64,000 nucleotides of DNA from Ostrinia nubilalis (taxonomy: Eukaryota > Arthropoda > Insecta > Lepidoptera > Crambidae), in assembly GCF_963855985.1 (NCBI RefSeq), contig NC_087093.1:7633501-7697500 (forward strand), in the 5' to 3' direction. The notes beneath the pieces were generated by a model. The model did no database searches. It was not told the origin of the DNA and saw only the letters and a program-made list of their open reading frames with translations. Within the stretch, counting starts at the first letter, position 1; each line of letters starts with the position of its first letter. Shown here piece by piece: positions 1-11,100 of the stretch. A program made the translations under genes and the position numbers.

Positions 1-1526
1 GGTTTCAGGGTGTTGTTATGAGGATTCTTGAACCTCGAGTAACAGCTTTAGTTTTTAGGTAAGTTAAGTATTTTTATTTATTTGCCATCTAGCACAAAAG
101 GAAAAATAATTTTATATTATCCTGTTTACTTATTAATCATAATCAATTCATTAGGCTGGTCTTTTTAGCAATCTATTGTGCCTATTCCTAAAGCACCAGG
201 GATTTTGATAGCTCCTCTAGGGTGCAATCCGCCATGCCAACCCTACATCATACCATAACTCAATAATTGCAACTTCATTTTAGCCCTGAAAATAGAGTTA
301 GTTTTATTGCTCCTTTTTAACTAAAGTACATTCTCATATTAATATTAAACAGGAAAAAATATATTTTTTAATTTTAATAATATTTTACTTCTTTTAACAG
401 TGTTTAAATTTAGATTATTTATGCTATTATTGCAGGTCAGGCAAAATCGTATGTACAGGAGCAAGAAATGAACATGATTCTTATGTAGCGGCCAGGAAAA
501 TTGCTAGAATTATTCAAAAGCTTGGATTTAGTGTATGTAACCAACTCCTTTCATATTTTTTTATTTAAATCTAACTAATAATCATAACACATACCCAGGT
601 ATATTCCAATTAATGTTAACTTTATTTCTCAGGCAAAGTTCTTAGATTTCAAAATACAAAATTTCATTGCAACAGCTGATTTGCGGTTCCCAGTAAGATT
701 AGAGGCACTACAACAAGCACATGGACAGTTTTCTTCATACGAACCTGAGTTATTTCCGGGCCTAGTTTATAGAATGGTTCGACCACGAGTGGTACTGTTA
801 ATATTTGTCAATGGAAAAATTGTATTAACAGGTTGGTACATATAGGTATTTTCATGTATGTACCTACAAAATAATTTACATAAGATATTTAAAAAAAAAG
901 GCCATTACTAGCTAAGCAATAGACAGCCTGCTAAAACTATACAGGGTGGAATTTTGTAATGCCACCTGGAGGGAAAGTACTCTTAAGTCTTAATACTGTA
1001 GATAGAAAATTTTACTCAAAGAAAACATTCCTTTATTTTTTAAAAGTAAGAGAACTGCATTCAAAGGTTTTCGAATTTTTTTCGAAAATTCACCACTATA
1101 CCATACAATTTTATGGTTTTCCTTTCATTTGATTTTCAAATTTGTTAGAGAAATTTCATCCTCAAACTTAACTCTAACGATCAATGCAATAAAAATACAG
1201 GTTGTAATTTTTAACAGATTTTAGTTGGTTCGATTCCCGGGTGTGGCAAGCAAATTTTTGGAAACCTTTGCATGCAGTTCTATTTCTTTTCAAAAATAAA
1301 GGAATGTTTTCTTTGAGTAAAATTATCTATCCCTCCAGGTGGCTTTACAAAATTCCACCTTGTATAGTAATTTCTTATTGTAGGTACAATCTTGTTTTGT
1401 TAGAATGTAGTTTAGAAATAACTGCTCTACTTTTTTAATTTTATTTCAGGAGGCAAGACTAGAAATGAAATTTATGAAGCCCTAGACATAATTTACCCAA
1501 TATTACGAAGCTATAGAAAGAGTTAG
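1..1526 (+). CDS. Trf: TBP-related factor (TRF1-like), C-terminal part, four exons
   Basis: The exons are 1-58 (cut by the window edge), 436-532, 633-831 and 1450-1526, joined by GT-AG introns with consistent phases; the stop is TAG at 1524-1526. The translation runs through the second half of the saddle-shaped TBP core: [59 protein letters not shown] and [10 protein letters not shown]. Family membership is therefore certain. Insect TBP is almost invariant here, yet this copy departs at many sites, for example CTGARNE where TBP has CTGAKSE, and [14 protein letters not shown] in the next strand. These changes fit my memory of fly TRF1, the insect paralogue that in Drosophila works with BRF at RNA polymerase III promoters. 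The N-terminal half lies outside the window. A diverged TBP duplicate is the alternative. Confidence 0.78.
942..1362. mobile_element. TA-flanked MITE, CAGGGTGG termini, in Trf intron 3
   Basis: Inverted termini start CAGGGTGGAATTTTGTAA on the left and end in the near-complement on the right, with one mismatch in the last bases. TA flanks both ends. A second inverted stretch (tcaaagaaaacattccttta and its complement) lies inside. It fills most of the 618-bp intron. Tc1/mariner affinity is inferred from the TA target only. Confidence 0.75.
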
Positions 1527-1583
1527 CAGTCAAGCAATCACCTGTATTCAATTAAGTACCTATTATTCTTAAAAAATAATTAA

Positions 1584-1680
1584 TTAAACAGTGCTGTACC
1601 ATTATTCGAAGCCTTTATAAAGAGAGATAGTGTCTGTTGTTTCCAGTTTGAGTACTAGTTTTGACGTAAACTTTGTAAGT
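1584..1680 (+). repeat. Fragment of the TTAA element end in the Trf 3' UTR
   Basis: TTAA at 1584-1587 is followed by ACAGTGCTGTACC and then about 85 bp closely matching the left end of the large element at 26344. The fragment stops near 1676 without a matching right terminus. It lies 60 bp after the Trf stop and so is probably transcribed in the 3' UTR. Confidence 0.7.
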
Positions 1681-2065
1681 AGGAACTTGTAAATAAATAA
1701 TTAGGTAATTGTGAATAATAAGGTGATTTTATTTCATACATAATTTATGATAACAATGTTATAACTTATGATATAAATTAATCAAAACCATTATTTATTT
1801 TTTTGACAGAAAATCTGAAATCAACTGAAGTGTAAAATAATGAAAGGCTTAATTGGCTTGTACCCAGAGCATCAGATTAAAAAAATTACACCCACTAGGT
1901 TTATTCCAATTGTGCCCTGTAGAACGTGCGAGACAAAATTGGTTTATTCCAATTTGTACTGCAAAATCAAATTTACTAAAAACTTAGTGTGCTTTTCTTT
2001 ATATGAGTCTCGTTTATCTAAAATAATAACAAAATAAATAATATTATAATAACTATTAAACACTG

Positions 2066-2282
2066 TAAGGCCCGGTACCAATCAGCTTTAATTATTTCTA
2101 ACTAGCTTTCCGCCCGCGGCTTCGCCCGCGTGGAATTTTGTCTGTCACAGAAAAACTTTATCGCGCGCGTCCCTGTTTCAAAAACCGGGATAAAAACTAT
2201 CCTATGTTCTTTCCCGGGACTCAAACTATCTCTATGCCAAATTTCATCAAAATCGGTTGCGAGGTTTAAGCGGGAAAGCGTA

Positions 2283-2315
<33 letters not shown>

Positions 2316-2585
2316 GTTACTTTCGCATTTATAATATTAGTTGGGATTAGTTGGGATTCTCTACGCTCCGCTTTGCGGAACGTAGAGATCCGCGGAAATT
2401 GATCGAGTGGAGAAGAGATGTCGAGCGGACGGATTTTTCTATAGAATTTGACAGCGGCGGCGGAACGGAGCGGGGCCTGTGCGGAAGTGTTGTTTTCTTA
2501 TCATACAGCAATAGACTGCTATTACCGGCACAGCCAACTTTTCTCGTCTTCGTTCCGCTCCGCCTTGGTGGAAACCGGGCCTAAG
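2066..2585. mobile_element. MITE with TTAGGCCCGG termini, split by a Helitron
   Basis: The left end taaggcccggtaccaa and right end gtggaaaccgggcctaa are inverted copies. The right part is GC-rich (gttccgctccgccttggtgg). A smaller relative with the same ends sits at 63047-63149. The Helitron-like unit at 2101-2356 lies inside this copy, so it arrived later. Confidence 0.65.
2101..2356 (-). mobile_element. Helitron-like non-autonomous element
   Basis: Read on the minus strand it starts TCCCAACTAATATTATAAATGCG, runs through a (gtct)n microsatellite, and ends in a GC-rich hairpin region followed by AAAGCTAGT. TC at the 5' end and hairpin plus CTAG at the 3' end, with no target duplication, is the Helitron pattern. 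Near-identical copies are at 10842-11083, 50811-51049 and 57337-57568. The short reading frames through it are not genes. Confidence 0.7.
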
Positions 2586-2586
2586 A

Positions 2587-5321
2587 CTACGAGTCAGAAG
2601 TAGATTCCCAAGTTACAAAATTGAGTTAAAGCTTTGTTTGTGTAAAATAGATAAAGTTTTTGATTCGCTTGATTTGGTTAGAACACAGGTTTGATTGGAT
2701 AATTAATCTGGAGGCTCTAGTCTCGAGTCTTAGGATTGTGTACTCTGTTGTGTAGAAGAAATACCTACTTAAATATTGAATGCATGTGTAGCAAATGTTT
2801 TAATTGATTCTGTAGATGCAGTGTATTTGTAATTATTTATTATGTATGTAATATATAATAATCTAGTAAATAGTAATAAAAAACGATATTTGGTAAATAC
2901 TTTTATTGGAATGTCACTATAATAAATGTACAAAACTTATTGTGATATAAGTAATTAAAAAAAACCGTCAAAAATTACATTTACTTATATTCAAAACAGT
3001 GGCGTAACAAATACGTAGATGTACAATATTCATTTCGTAATAATACCACTCTGTGTCATACATACCGTAATAATAGGATGATAATGTTTCATGGGTATTA
3101 ATAACTTATTAAACCATGTCATATTTAGCTGACAGCTGAAATAATTACCTTTCGGTGATAAGCCCTTTTTGTTAAGCCACTGCTTAAAACTGTGCCGAGT
3201 AATTAATTAATTAACTTTGGTTATCAATAAAATGAACTTATTAATACGCTCTCTTTAACGCCCATTTTCTAAATGCTTATGTAGAAAAACCCGTGCTAAC
3301 TTCGTGTCACATATTGCGATTGATTCATTTAAATATACAACAACAATTTGTATAAGGAAAATGCAACAAATAACACGAAACTACACTGTTACACAATCTG
3401 ATAAGGTTTCAGAAACCACATCCATAAGACTTGGTCTAAATTTTGGGTAGAATACATTCATGATATTTTATAATAATAATATTACAATAACCAAAGACAT
3501 TATTACAAAACTCATGAAATACCTAGGTTTAAACACTGACTAAAGAGTAGAGACATTATAGGCAACAGCCAAAAAAGCATAATTAGTAATTTAAATCCAA
3601 ATCATAGGCTTTAAGACATTGTTTAAATCATGTAACTTATTTTTAATTACAGCAGAAATTGACATTTTGTTTTTTCATCATAATGGTCGAATAACGCAAA
3701 TATTCTTGCAAATACTTACAAAAATTGACATCTTCACACTAAAACCTTCAGAATATCATGATGATATTTCATTCCAATACGATATATCTCGCTTGAATAT
3801 TTTATGTCATAAATCCTTGACGTGAGCTTCGTAACAATAAGTAGTTTGAAATTTTGGTAATTTACGTGTTTATTATACCTAAGTTTAACGTATAATTTAA
3901 TTTTATTAATGTTGCGGAATTAAATTTTATTCAATCATCAAATAAATATCATTTTTGTAACGTTACGTCGCGTCGTCTTTTATTGTAAATTAAATTCCTA
4001 AATAAACTAATAATTAATTCAAAATTACTGGTGGGAGAGCTTATAAAAATAATCTCTGTACTTAAATAAATACTAAGGTGTGTTTTTAGAAAAATAAAAG
4101 GTTATGGATGTAATTTAATTATACTACAAAGTAATAACCAGAGTATTTAGTTCAGGAAGTTAAGACAGGAATGAAGGTAATTATTTGTTATGTTTGCTCA
4201 TTGTTATAGAGATTACAGATACAATAAAATTCACAAAAAATAAAACAGAGTAAATTCCTCGTATTAAAGAACAAAAATCCCATTATTATACTTCCCTTAA
4301 AATTACATCTACAACAACCTATACTAATAAAGCTTTCATTTGAAGATGAATCTAATAAGAGACTCGTACGAAAAGTTGGTTTGTCTAAAATATAATTTGC
4401 ATTTGATTAACTAGATAATCGAAATCAAATATTTACAAATAAATAGGTTTATAAAAAGAATCCATTCAACACTATTATTATCTCAAGGGCCAATTTTTCA
4501 ATCGCCAGATTCTTAACTCATAGATTTAAGTCATTTTACAATGTTCTTATAAAAACATGGTAACAACAAACTCTCCAAACAGATAAAGTTACGAAAAATT
4601 TTAAAAACTGGCCCAAAAAAACAATACCTTTACTTGTTTTTTTTTTCATCCTGACCCTGAACCGACATTTTATAGGTAGGTATTTAGTAAACACACAAAC
4701 TCAATTAAGGATACAAAGAAGTAAAGTAAAACTATAAAAAAGTCTTACAGTAAAATACAGTTTTAACCTATGTATGTATGTATTTAAATTATATGTATGT
4801 ATTTATCTGATTTTTTCTCTAACTATGAGTAAATTAATTCTCAGTAATGGGGAAGGGAGGTGTGTATAATTTATTAACGACACAGCAGACTACAAAAAAT
4901 TTTAAATAAATGGGATTTGGTTTAAAAATCATCTTTGTGCTAAATTTTTTTAACTCTTACTGTATTAATATTTGGCAGGTTTCAATTCTGATTATTTCTA
5001 TTTTTACAAGCTAGTTACCAGTGTAGGATATTATATTATTATTAAATTAACAATCATTATCTCATGATTGAATTAATCGACGTCAAACGTGTTGCCAGAA
5101 AGTAAATATATACATATTTATAAATAAATAAACGTGAACAATATTATATAGTTTACACAACTGACTACACATTTGATCGTGATAAGTTACCTAATCTAAT
5201 TGGTGTTCACCTTACAATGATTACTTTCATTTTAATTAGCTATTGAAGATGCTTCCTCAGCTGATCATATCAACGATACAGTGCTATTAGACTAAACCCG
5301 TTCTTAGTTCCTAATCCTATA
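2587..5321. other. AT-rich intergenic DNA, no gene seen
   Basis: This lies between the convergent Trf and SIPA1L genes. Reading frames are short and AT-rich, and no protein motif is recognisable. It holds a small tgta/tatg microsatellite near 4770-4805. AATAAA occurs on the plus strand near 2875, a possible distal Trf polyadenylation signal. Confidence 0.5.
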
Positions 5322-5741
5322 CAGGGTCGCCAGGAGTTGACGTTCAAAGCTAAAGTTAAGATTCCTTACATCAAGGTGTATTTAAATCACGCCCATGTAT
5401 GTTCTACGATTTTGCTTAGTTTAGGAGATAGAGTTAATTTTGTGATTTATCCTTAACTATTAACTATGGTTGTTTTTTAGAGTAGGCGCACACCGTTGAT
5501 TTTTAGTTGGCCGATAGTTGTGCCTGATTTTAATTTGTATGAAGAATCGGCCAAATCGAATCGGCGTAGTGTGCGCACTCCCATACTGATCAACTGCCCG
5601 ACTAAACTATCGGCCGACGAAAAATCAACGGTGTGCGCCTACTCTTAATCTTTATCTCACTCTGGCGAGCACTTGTAGTTGTACACCTTGATGCAAGGAA
5701 TTTAAATTTTAGCTTTGTACGTCAACTGCCTGGCCATCCTG
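5322..5741. mobile_element. TA-flanked MITE, CAGGGTCGCCAGG / CCTGGCCATCCTG termini
   Basis: The outer arms pair over about 60 bp: the left contains ttgacgttcaaagctaaa and ccttacatcaaggtgta, and the right carries the complements. TA flanks each end. A second palindromic MITE (5480-5645) is inserted in the middle. Confidence 0.65.
5480..5645. mobile_element. Palindromic MITE nested in the 5322-5741 element
   Basis: The termini agtaggcgcacaccgttgat and their complement form arms of about 45 bp, including ggccgatagtt on the left and aactatcggcc on the right. It has no coding capacity. Confidence 0.75.
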
Positions 5742-6876
5742 TATAGCAACAATACTTTCGCACCGTGCTTTAATTCGGAAACTCAGTTAAACAAAAACAT
5801 AATTTAAAATATGGTTTTTCCACACAAATAGGTAACACAATAATGGTCACTAACTACGCGGGTAAAAAATTTTTGTTTTGTGATGTCTACTCTGTGTGGA
5901 AGCACCGTTTTCATTTTATAGCCAAATCAAATGCTAGAGATATGAGACAAGACCAAGGGCACGGGTATACTCGTAACATGAACTTGTACGTCTTTTTAAT
6001 TCCCCTGGAATATCATGTTAGCGGATTTAAAAAATACAATACGTCTTTATTCCTAAGTTTAGCTAAACACTAACGCGAAGTGTGTAGAAATTTTTTAAAC
6101 AATAAAATTGAGAGATTATGACCTGATTTGAATTTAATAAATAACCGCCAAAAGGTGTCTGGCGCAGTAGGGTAAAAAGATGTAAATCAATGGAAAATTA
6201 TGAAAATTTGTTTACCAGGTTATAATAGTTTTCATTTGCGCTAGTTTCTTTGATGCGGATCATACAATATAAAAATAACAATATAATTTCTACCACTAAG
6301 TGATTTGAAAATACTTAAAATGAAGTAGATCTTCAGTAATGTACCTACATTACGTATAAATTGACATCTCAGTGTTTTCTCAATTGTCATTCGCATAAAT
6401 CCGAAATAACTTTTGAATACGTCCAGTACGGCAATATTAATCCATTTTTAGTTCGAGATCACAAACCAAAACAATAAACTATCGTACATTAAAAATGTTT
6501 TGTCTTGCATTATTACAAATTCTACAATATACGGAATTGTATTATTTTTCGTCTAAATATAGCATTTCGGCAATAAATTAAAACAATACTGAACTTGTAC
6601 TTGGTAGGTATACTTACTTTCTGGCCGAACATTTTTTTTATATTTTGCACTTTTGTAATAGGTACCAGTTTTTTTGAATTTTGCTGTGATTTTGTAGAAA
6701 ATATAATAATGCGTAATGTTATAAGAATTCTGATCTTGAATGTATATCTTCTGTAGCTTTATTTGTGTCAATTTTACATTTTATAAGAGTAAAACCATTG
6801 TGATCATCGTGCAATATATGCTTAGACCTGCTTGTTATTCATACGTCGAATGGACCATAATAACAAGCTTTTTATA

Positions 6877-7138
6877 CAGGGTGTTAGGTAAATGGGTATA
6901 TGAGCCGACACTAGCCCATGTTAACATGGTCATATAAATGGTATGGTGAAGTCAGAAATTTGATATCATCATTTTATTTTTTTAAATTTTCATACAAAAT
7001 AAATTTTACAAAATCCGATTTGTATGAAAATTAAAAAAATTGAAATGAAGATCAATTTTCTGACTTCACCATACCATTTATATGACCATGTTAACATGGG
7101 CTAGTGTCGGCTCATATACCCATTTACCTAACACCCTG
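6877..7138. mobile_element. Palindromic TA-flanked MITE, CAGGGTGT termini
   Basis: Arms of about 105 bp match almost perfectly in inverted orientation, starting CAGGGTGTTAGGTAAATGGG. TA flanks both sides. It belongs to the same terminal family as 942-1362, 48541-49220 and the outer element 8690-17099. Confidence 0.85.
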
Positions 7139-8100
7139 TATATTTTGACTCACTCATTATTATTTAATTTATTTTAGTGATCTATTTGGGTAGTCAAGTA
7201 AATTGTAGTATACTAATGCTTACTCGAAAAGGCAACGATTAATATAATTTCATCATATTATTTTAGATTATAAAACAGCGAGTAACAAACAAATGTAATA
7301 AATACTACAAATATTTTATGTTGTACCCAACACTTTAGGTACAAAACATGCCAAATAAAGGCGTCGCCCAAAGCGCAGAAAAGGCACAAAATTCATAAGA
7401 TACTGCGCATAATAATTCATATTATTACGCTACTGCAGTTAGCTAAACGCTACGCTTTGTTCGTCGATTTTAAACACTGCTTAATACCTACATAATGTTA
7501 TGTAATGAGTCCAATAAATACAATTATTCACTATTTTAACCTTGTAAAATAATCTTACTTATAACTTAATTTTGTGGATGGAAATTTATATTTTTATCCC
7601 ATGGTTTACATTTTAAACATATTTTTTTTAATATTTAGATTTTGTATTTTTTTTTACATTGAACGCTAGAGATGTCGACATTTTTATAGAAAGTCTCTGT
7701 TAAAAAATGAAAAGACTGAAAATTAACTGTAATTATATTCGACGGGGCAACACCCGCACTACACAAATCAAGAAAAGTTCAATTTTATTTAGTGCTGTCA
7801 ACATCTCTTTCGGTAAGTGAATTTTTAAAGAAAGTTTAAATTTCTAGCTCTGTTTTTAAGTTCCCCAAAAATTCTCAAAAATCATGGCTAGGCTTTATAG
7901 CAAGGAATTGAGATTTATCCTTTTAAATTAGTTCACAGGTTTAAGTTCTCCAAAAATCCACTGGCCGAAATCCAGATTGTGGCGGGGCTTTAAGGATTTG
8001 ATATAGGACTTTCTTTTTTCGTCGGTAGGCGGTGTATGGTGGTGTGGTGGGCGACTCACTGGCGGTCGACGGTAGCTCACTGGCGGTCGGCGACGGTTGC
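7139..8100. other. Downstream region / 3' UTR of the SIPA1L gene
   Basis: This AT-rich stretch follows the SIPA1L stop codon on the minus strand. TTTATT on the plus strand near 7784 would be AATAAA on the transcript, about 310 nt after the stop, and is a possible poly(A) signal. No further coding motif is seen. Confidence 0.4.
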
Positions 8101-11100
8101 TCACTGGCGGTCAACGGTGCGCTTGAGCCACTGCGTGAAGTGGCGCAGTTGCCATACGGCGCGAGCGGACTCCTCGCGCAGGCGCGCGTTGTGACGGCGC
8201 AGACGACGCACCTGAAGAAAAAACATGATGATTAGCTATCATGTATCAATAGTTATCTATATTATTTCTTCATTTATTAACTATAACAGCGTTGAACTTT
8301 TACACTGTAATATACAGTTTCAAACATAGTATTGGAACAGAAATTACCATGAGGTACAAATAGTTAAAGTGTGGTCTTGTAAACGCACGACCTACGCCCG
8401 GGTCAAAACGTTTAATTTGAAAGTGCCCTTAGCCTTTAATGCTCGTTTTCACCATCAATACCTAATTTAAACGAAAACGGGCATAATAGTCGCGTTTTAT
8501 GAGCGTCATCGGAGTATCGTGATCGTACACATCAGTTGTAATCGGAGGAGTCAAGAGATATCGATAGCCCTATTTTTCGCACACGTATTCTCCCTATTGT
8601 TTGGTGGACGCGGTTTGGGGCGTAACAGCCGAGGCTTAGGGAAGGGTACTCGCTGAAAATCAGCGTCGGGAGTCGGGACATGTAATATACAGGGTGTCCC
8701 AAAAACAATGGATAACCCTGTACAGTCCTATCAACTTAAGCTGAGAATTGCATTTGTGTGAGTGATCGCCAAAAGTACCGTTAGTAAAACACATACAAAT
8801 AAAATTAATGTTTTATTAAAAGGAAGTCTATAAAACACTTGCTACCAATTGGGCCGATGTAACGACACTTGACACATCCTTTTAAATAAATAAATAAATA
8901 AAAACAGGTCCTCGCTCAGCATATGCCAAGGCACGAAGTACCTCGACGCTGATATTCTGCGAGCACCGTTTATAGAGAGGGCGTCCAGCCAGCCTTACAA
9001 AATACAACAAAAAGACAAACTTTATAAAATTACAAAATAAAAACAGACTAAAAACTTTTCGTTCACACCTTTAAAATACGTATTCAATTTGCATAAAATT
9101 TCTTTCACTTGGCTGCTTAAGGCTTGGTATTTCTGCTAAAGTAGGTATTTCACGCTGTCAAAATCTGCGCGCGCAATACTTCGCCGAAGACAGCGCGCCA
9201 AAGAGCTCTCCCAGCTACACAGTATAAAAATACCAGTTGGTTAGGTTAGGTTGACTTCCTTCCGTTCAAGCGTCACACTCACAACACTTTCAAATACAAA
9301 TCATATCCAAGTGATACAAATTAAAACACCTTTCAGAATTTTTGGGAATATATTTTAGAATCGAATAAATATAAAATATAACTGCCAAAGTAAACACGGT
9401 TCAAAGAGGCGTGGCATCACCCGACCTTCCGGAAGTTCAAAAGAATTTCAATATTACGTCACCCGACCTATCGGTAGGTCATTTAATAATCAGTTCATCA
9501 GAAAAACATTTTATGATCAGTTACTCGTAGTAGCGATTATTTAGAGCTTTGATAATAAATTATAGTTGTTGCAATTCACGAAACTTTGCATGTGGTTAAT
9601 TACATTAATCAGTACACGCATCAATTTTGTTGTCTTTTTGTTTATTAATAAATAAAAATATCATACTAAAATTGCATACATATTTGTTTGTATTGGTCTG
9701 GGTGTTTTCCTTCCATAATTTATGTACAACGTATTACGGGGCTCTGTATCGAAAATCACTATGAGCATCACACGCGGTTACCTGGCGCAGGCACCCGCTC
9801 TGAGCACTCATGGGAGTTTATGCAGAGGTTGCTAGAGTTTGACTTTGAGCTTTGTTTATAGTCATTACGAAGCAGATTTTGATGGGAAACTGCACTTGAA
9901 TTCGAAAGGGTAATTTGACGGTGTTAGGGGAATTCTAGGAATAAATGCAGAGCCTCCTCATTGAGATTGAGACATTTCAATTTGAGATTTCACTTGACAT
10001 TGATTGCAATCTGACATGGAGTTTTCAAACACTTGTAAAAATAAAAAGTAATTAAATCAAAAGCAGGAAGTATCTAGTATTGATATCAACTTCGACGCAA
10101 ATGACTCCCAAAATAACTTTCTACCCCTTTCACACGTTTGTCATGAATTATAATATTAAGGAATTGTTAAGCAAAATTTCAAGTAGATTGAACCAAAGAA
10201 TCACTGTCCCATACAATCTTTGCCCCCTTTTTTCACCCACTTCATTTCATGACCCCATTTCGGAAAATCGGATGCCTACGTCATACAAAAAACACACCTT
10301 CCAACTTTCAGGTCTCTACGATATCCGTCAGTCATTTAGGACAAAGCATTTTTACTAGTTGTCCAATATTCTAACGTTCCAGGTATGTCATTGACAGGAG
10401 GGCGTTACTATCTTAATGGTTATTTATTAGTCCCAACTTTATGCCACTTGACATTTCAGAATCGTTTGACTTTAGATACCTAAGCGATTTGATATTCAGA
10501 GTCTTTTAATGAAATCAAGTTCTAAAATAACTTGAGGTGTTGTACCCGATCAAGCTTTTCATTGCAGGACAGTTAAATAGTTTTATTATTAGTTTCTTCT
10601 TTAAGTCTTGATTTGTCAGAGTAGGTAAAGGCTCCATGAGAGCAAAATTTAGCTTTATAATAGTTATTAATTTTTTTCTTGAAATATTTGACGCCTTGTA
10701 ATCTCTCGTTAATATAGGTCCACACAAATAAAGAATGTTTGACTTAGACTTAAATAATTATTATGCTCGTACATAATTATAAATAAACTAGCTTTCCGCC
10801 CGCCGCTTCGCCCGCGTAGTATTTTTCGGTTTTTATACAACCTACTTTCCGCCCGCGGCTTCGCCCGCGTGGAATTTTGTCTGTCACAGAAAAACTTTAT
10901 CGCGCGCGTCCCTGTTTCAAAAACCGGGATAAAAACTATCCTATGTTCTTTCCCGGGACTCTATCTCTATGCCAAATTTCATCAAAATCGGTTGCGAGGT
11001 TTAAGCGGGAAAGCGTAACAGACAGACAGACAGACAGACAGACAGAGTTACTTTCGCATTTATAATATTAGTTGGGATTACACTCATATATAATTTGGCT

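Noticed and set aside
2130..2402. Plus-strand frame with [10 protein letters not shown], also seen at 10877, 50839 and 57377
   Set aside because: It is the antisense frame of the Helitron-like repeat running through the gaca microsatellite.
8032..8235. Plus-strand reading frame of 67 codons
   Set aside because: It lies opposite the last SIPA1L exon and has repeated ctcactggcggtc; the minus-strand exon explains the open frame.
9236..9250. ttaggttagg resembling the insect telomere repeat
   Set aside because: Only about two units, with no array. Expected by chance.
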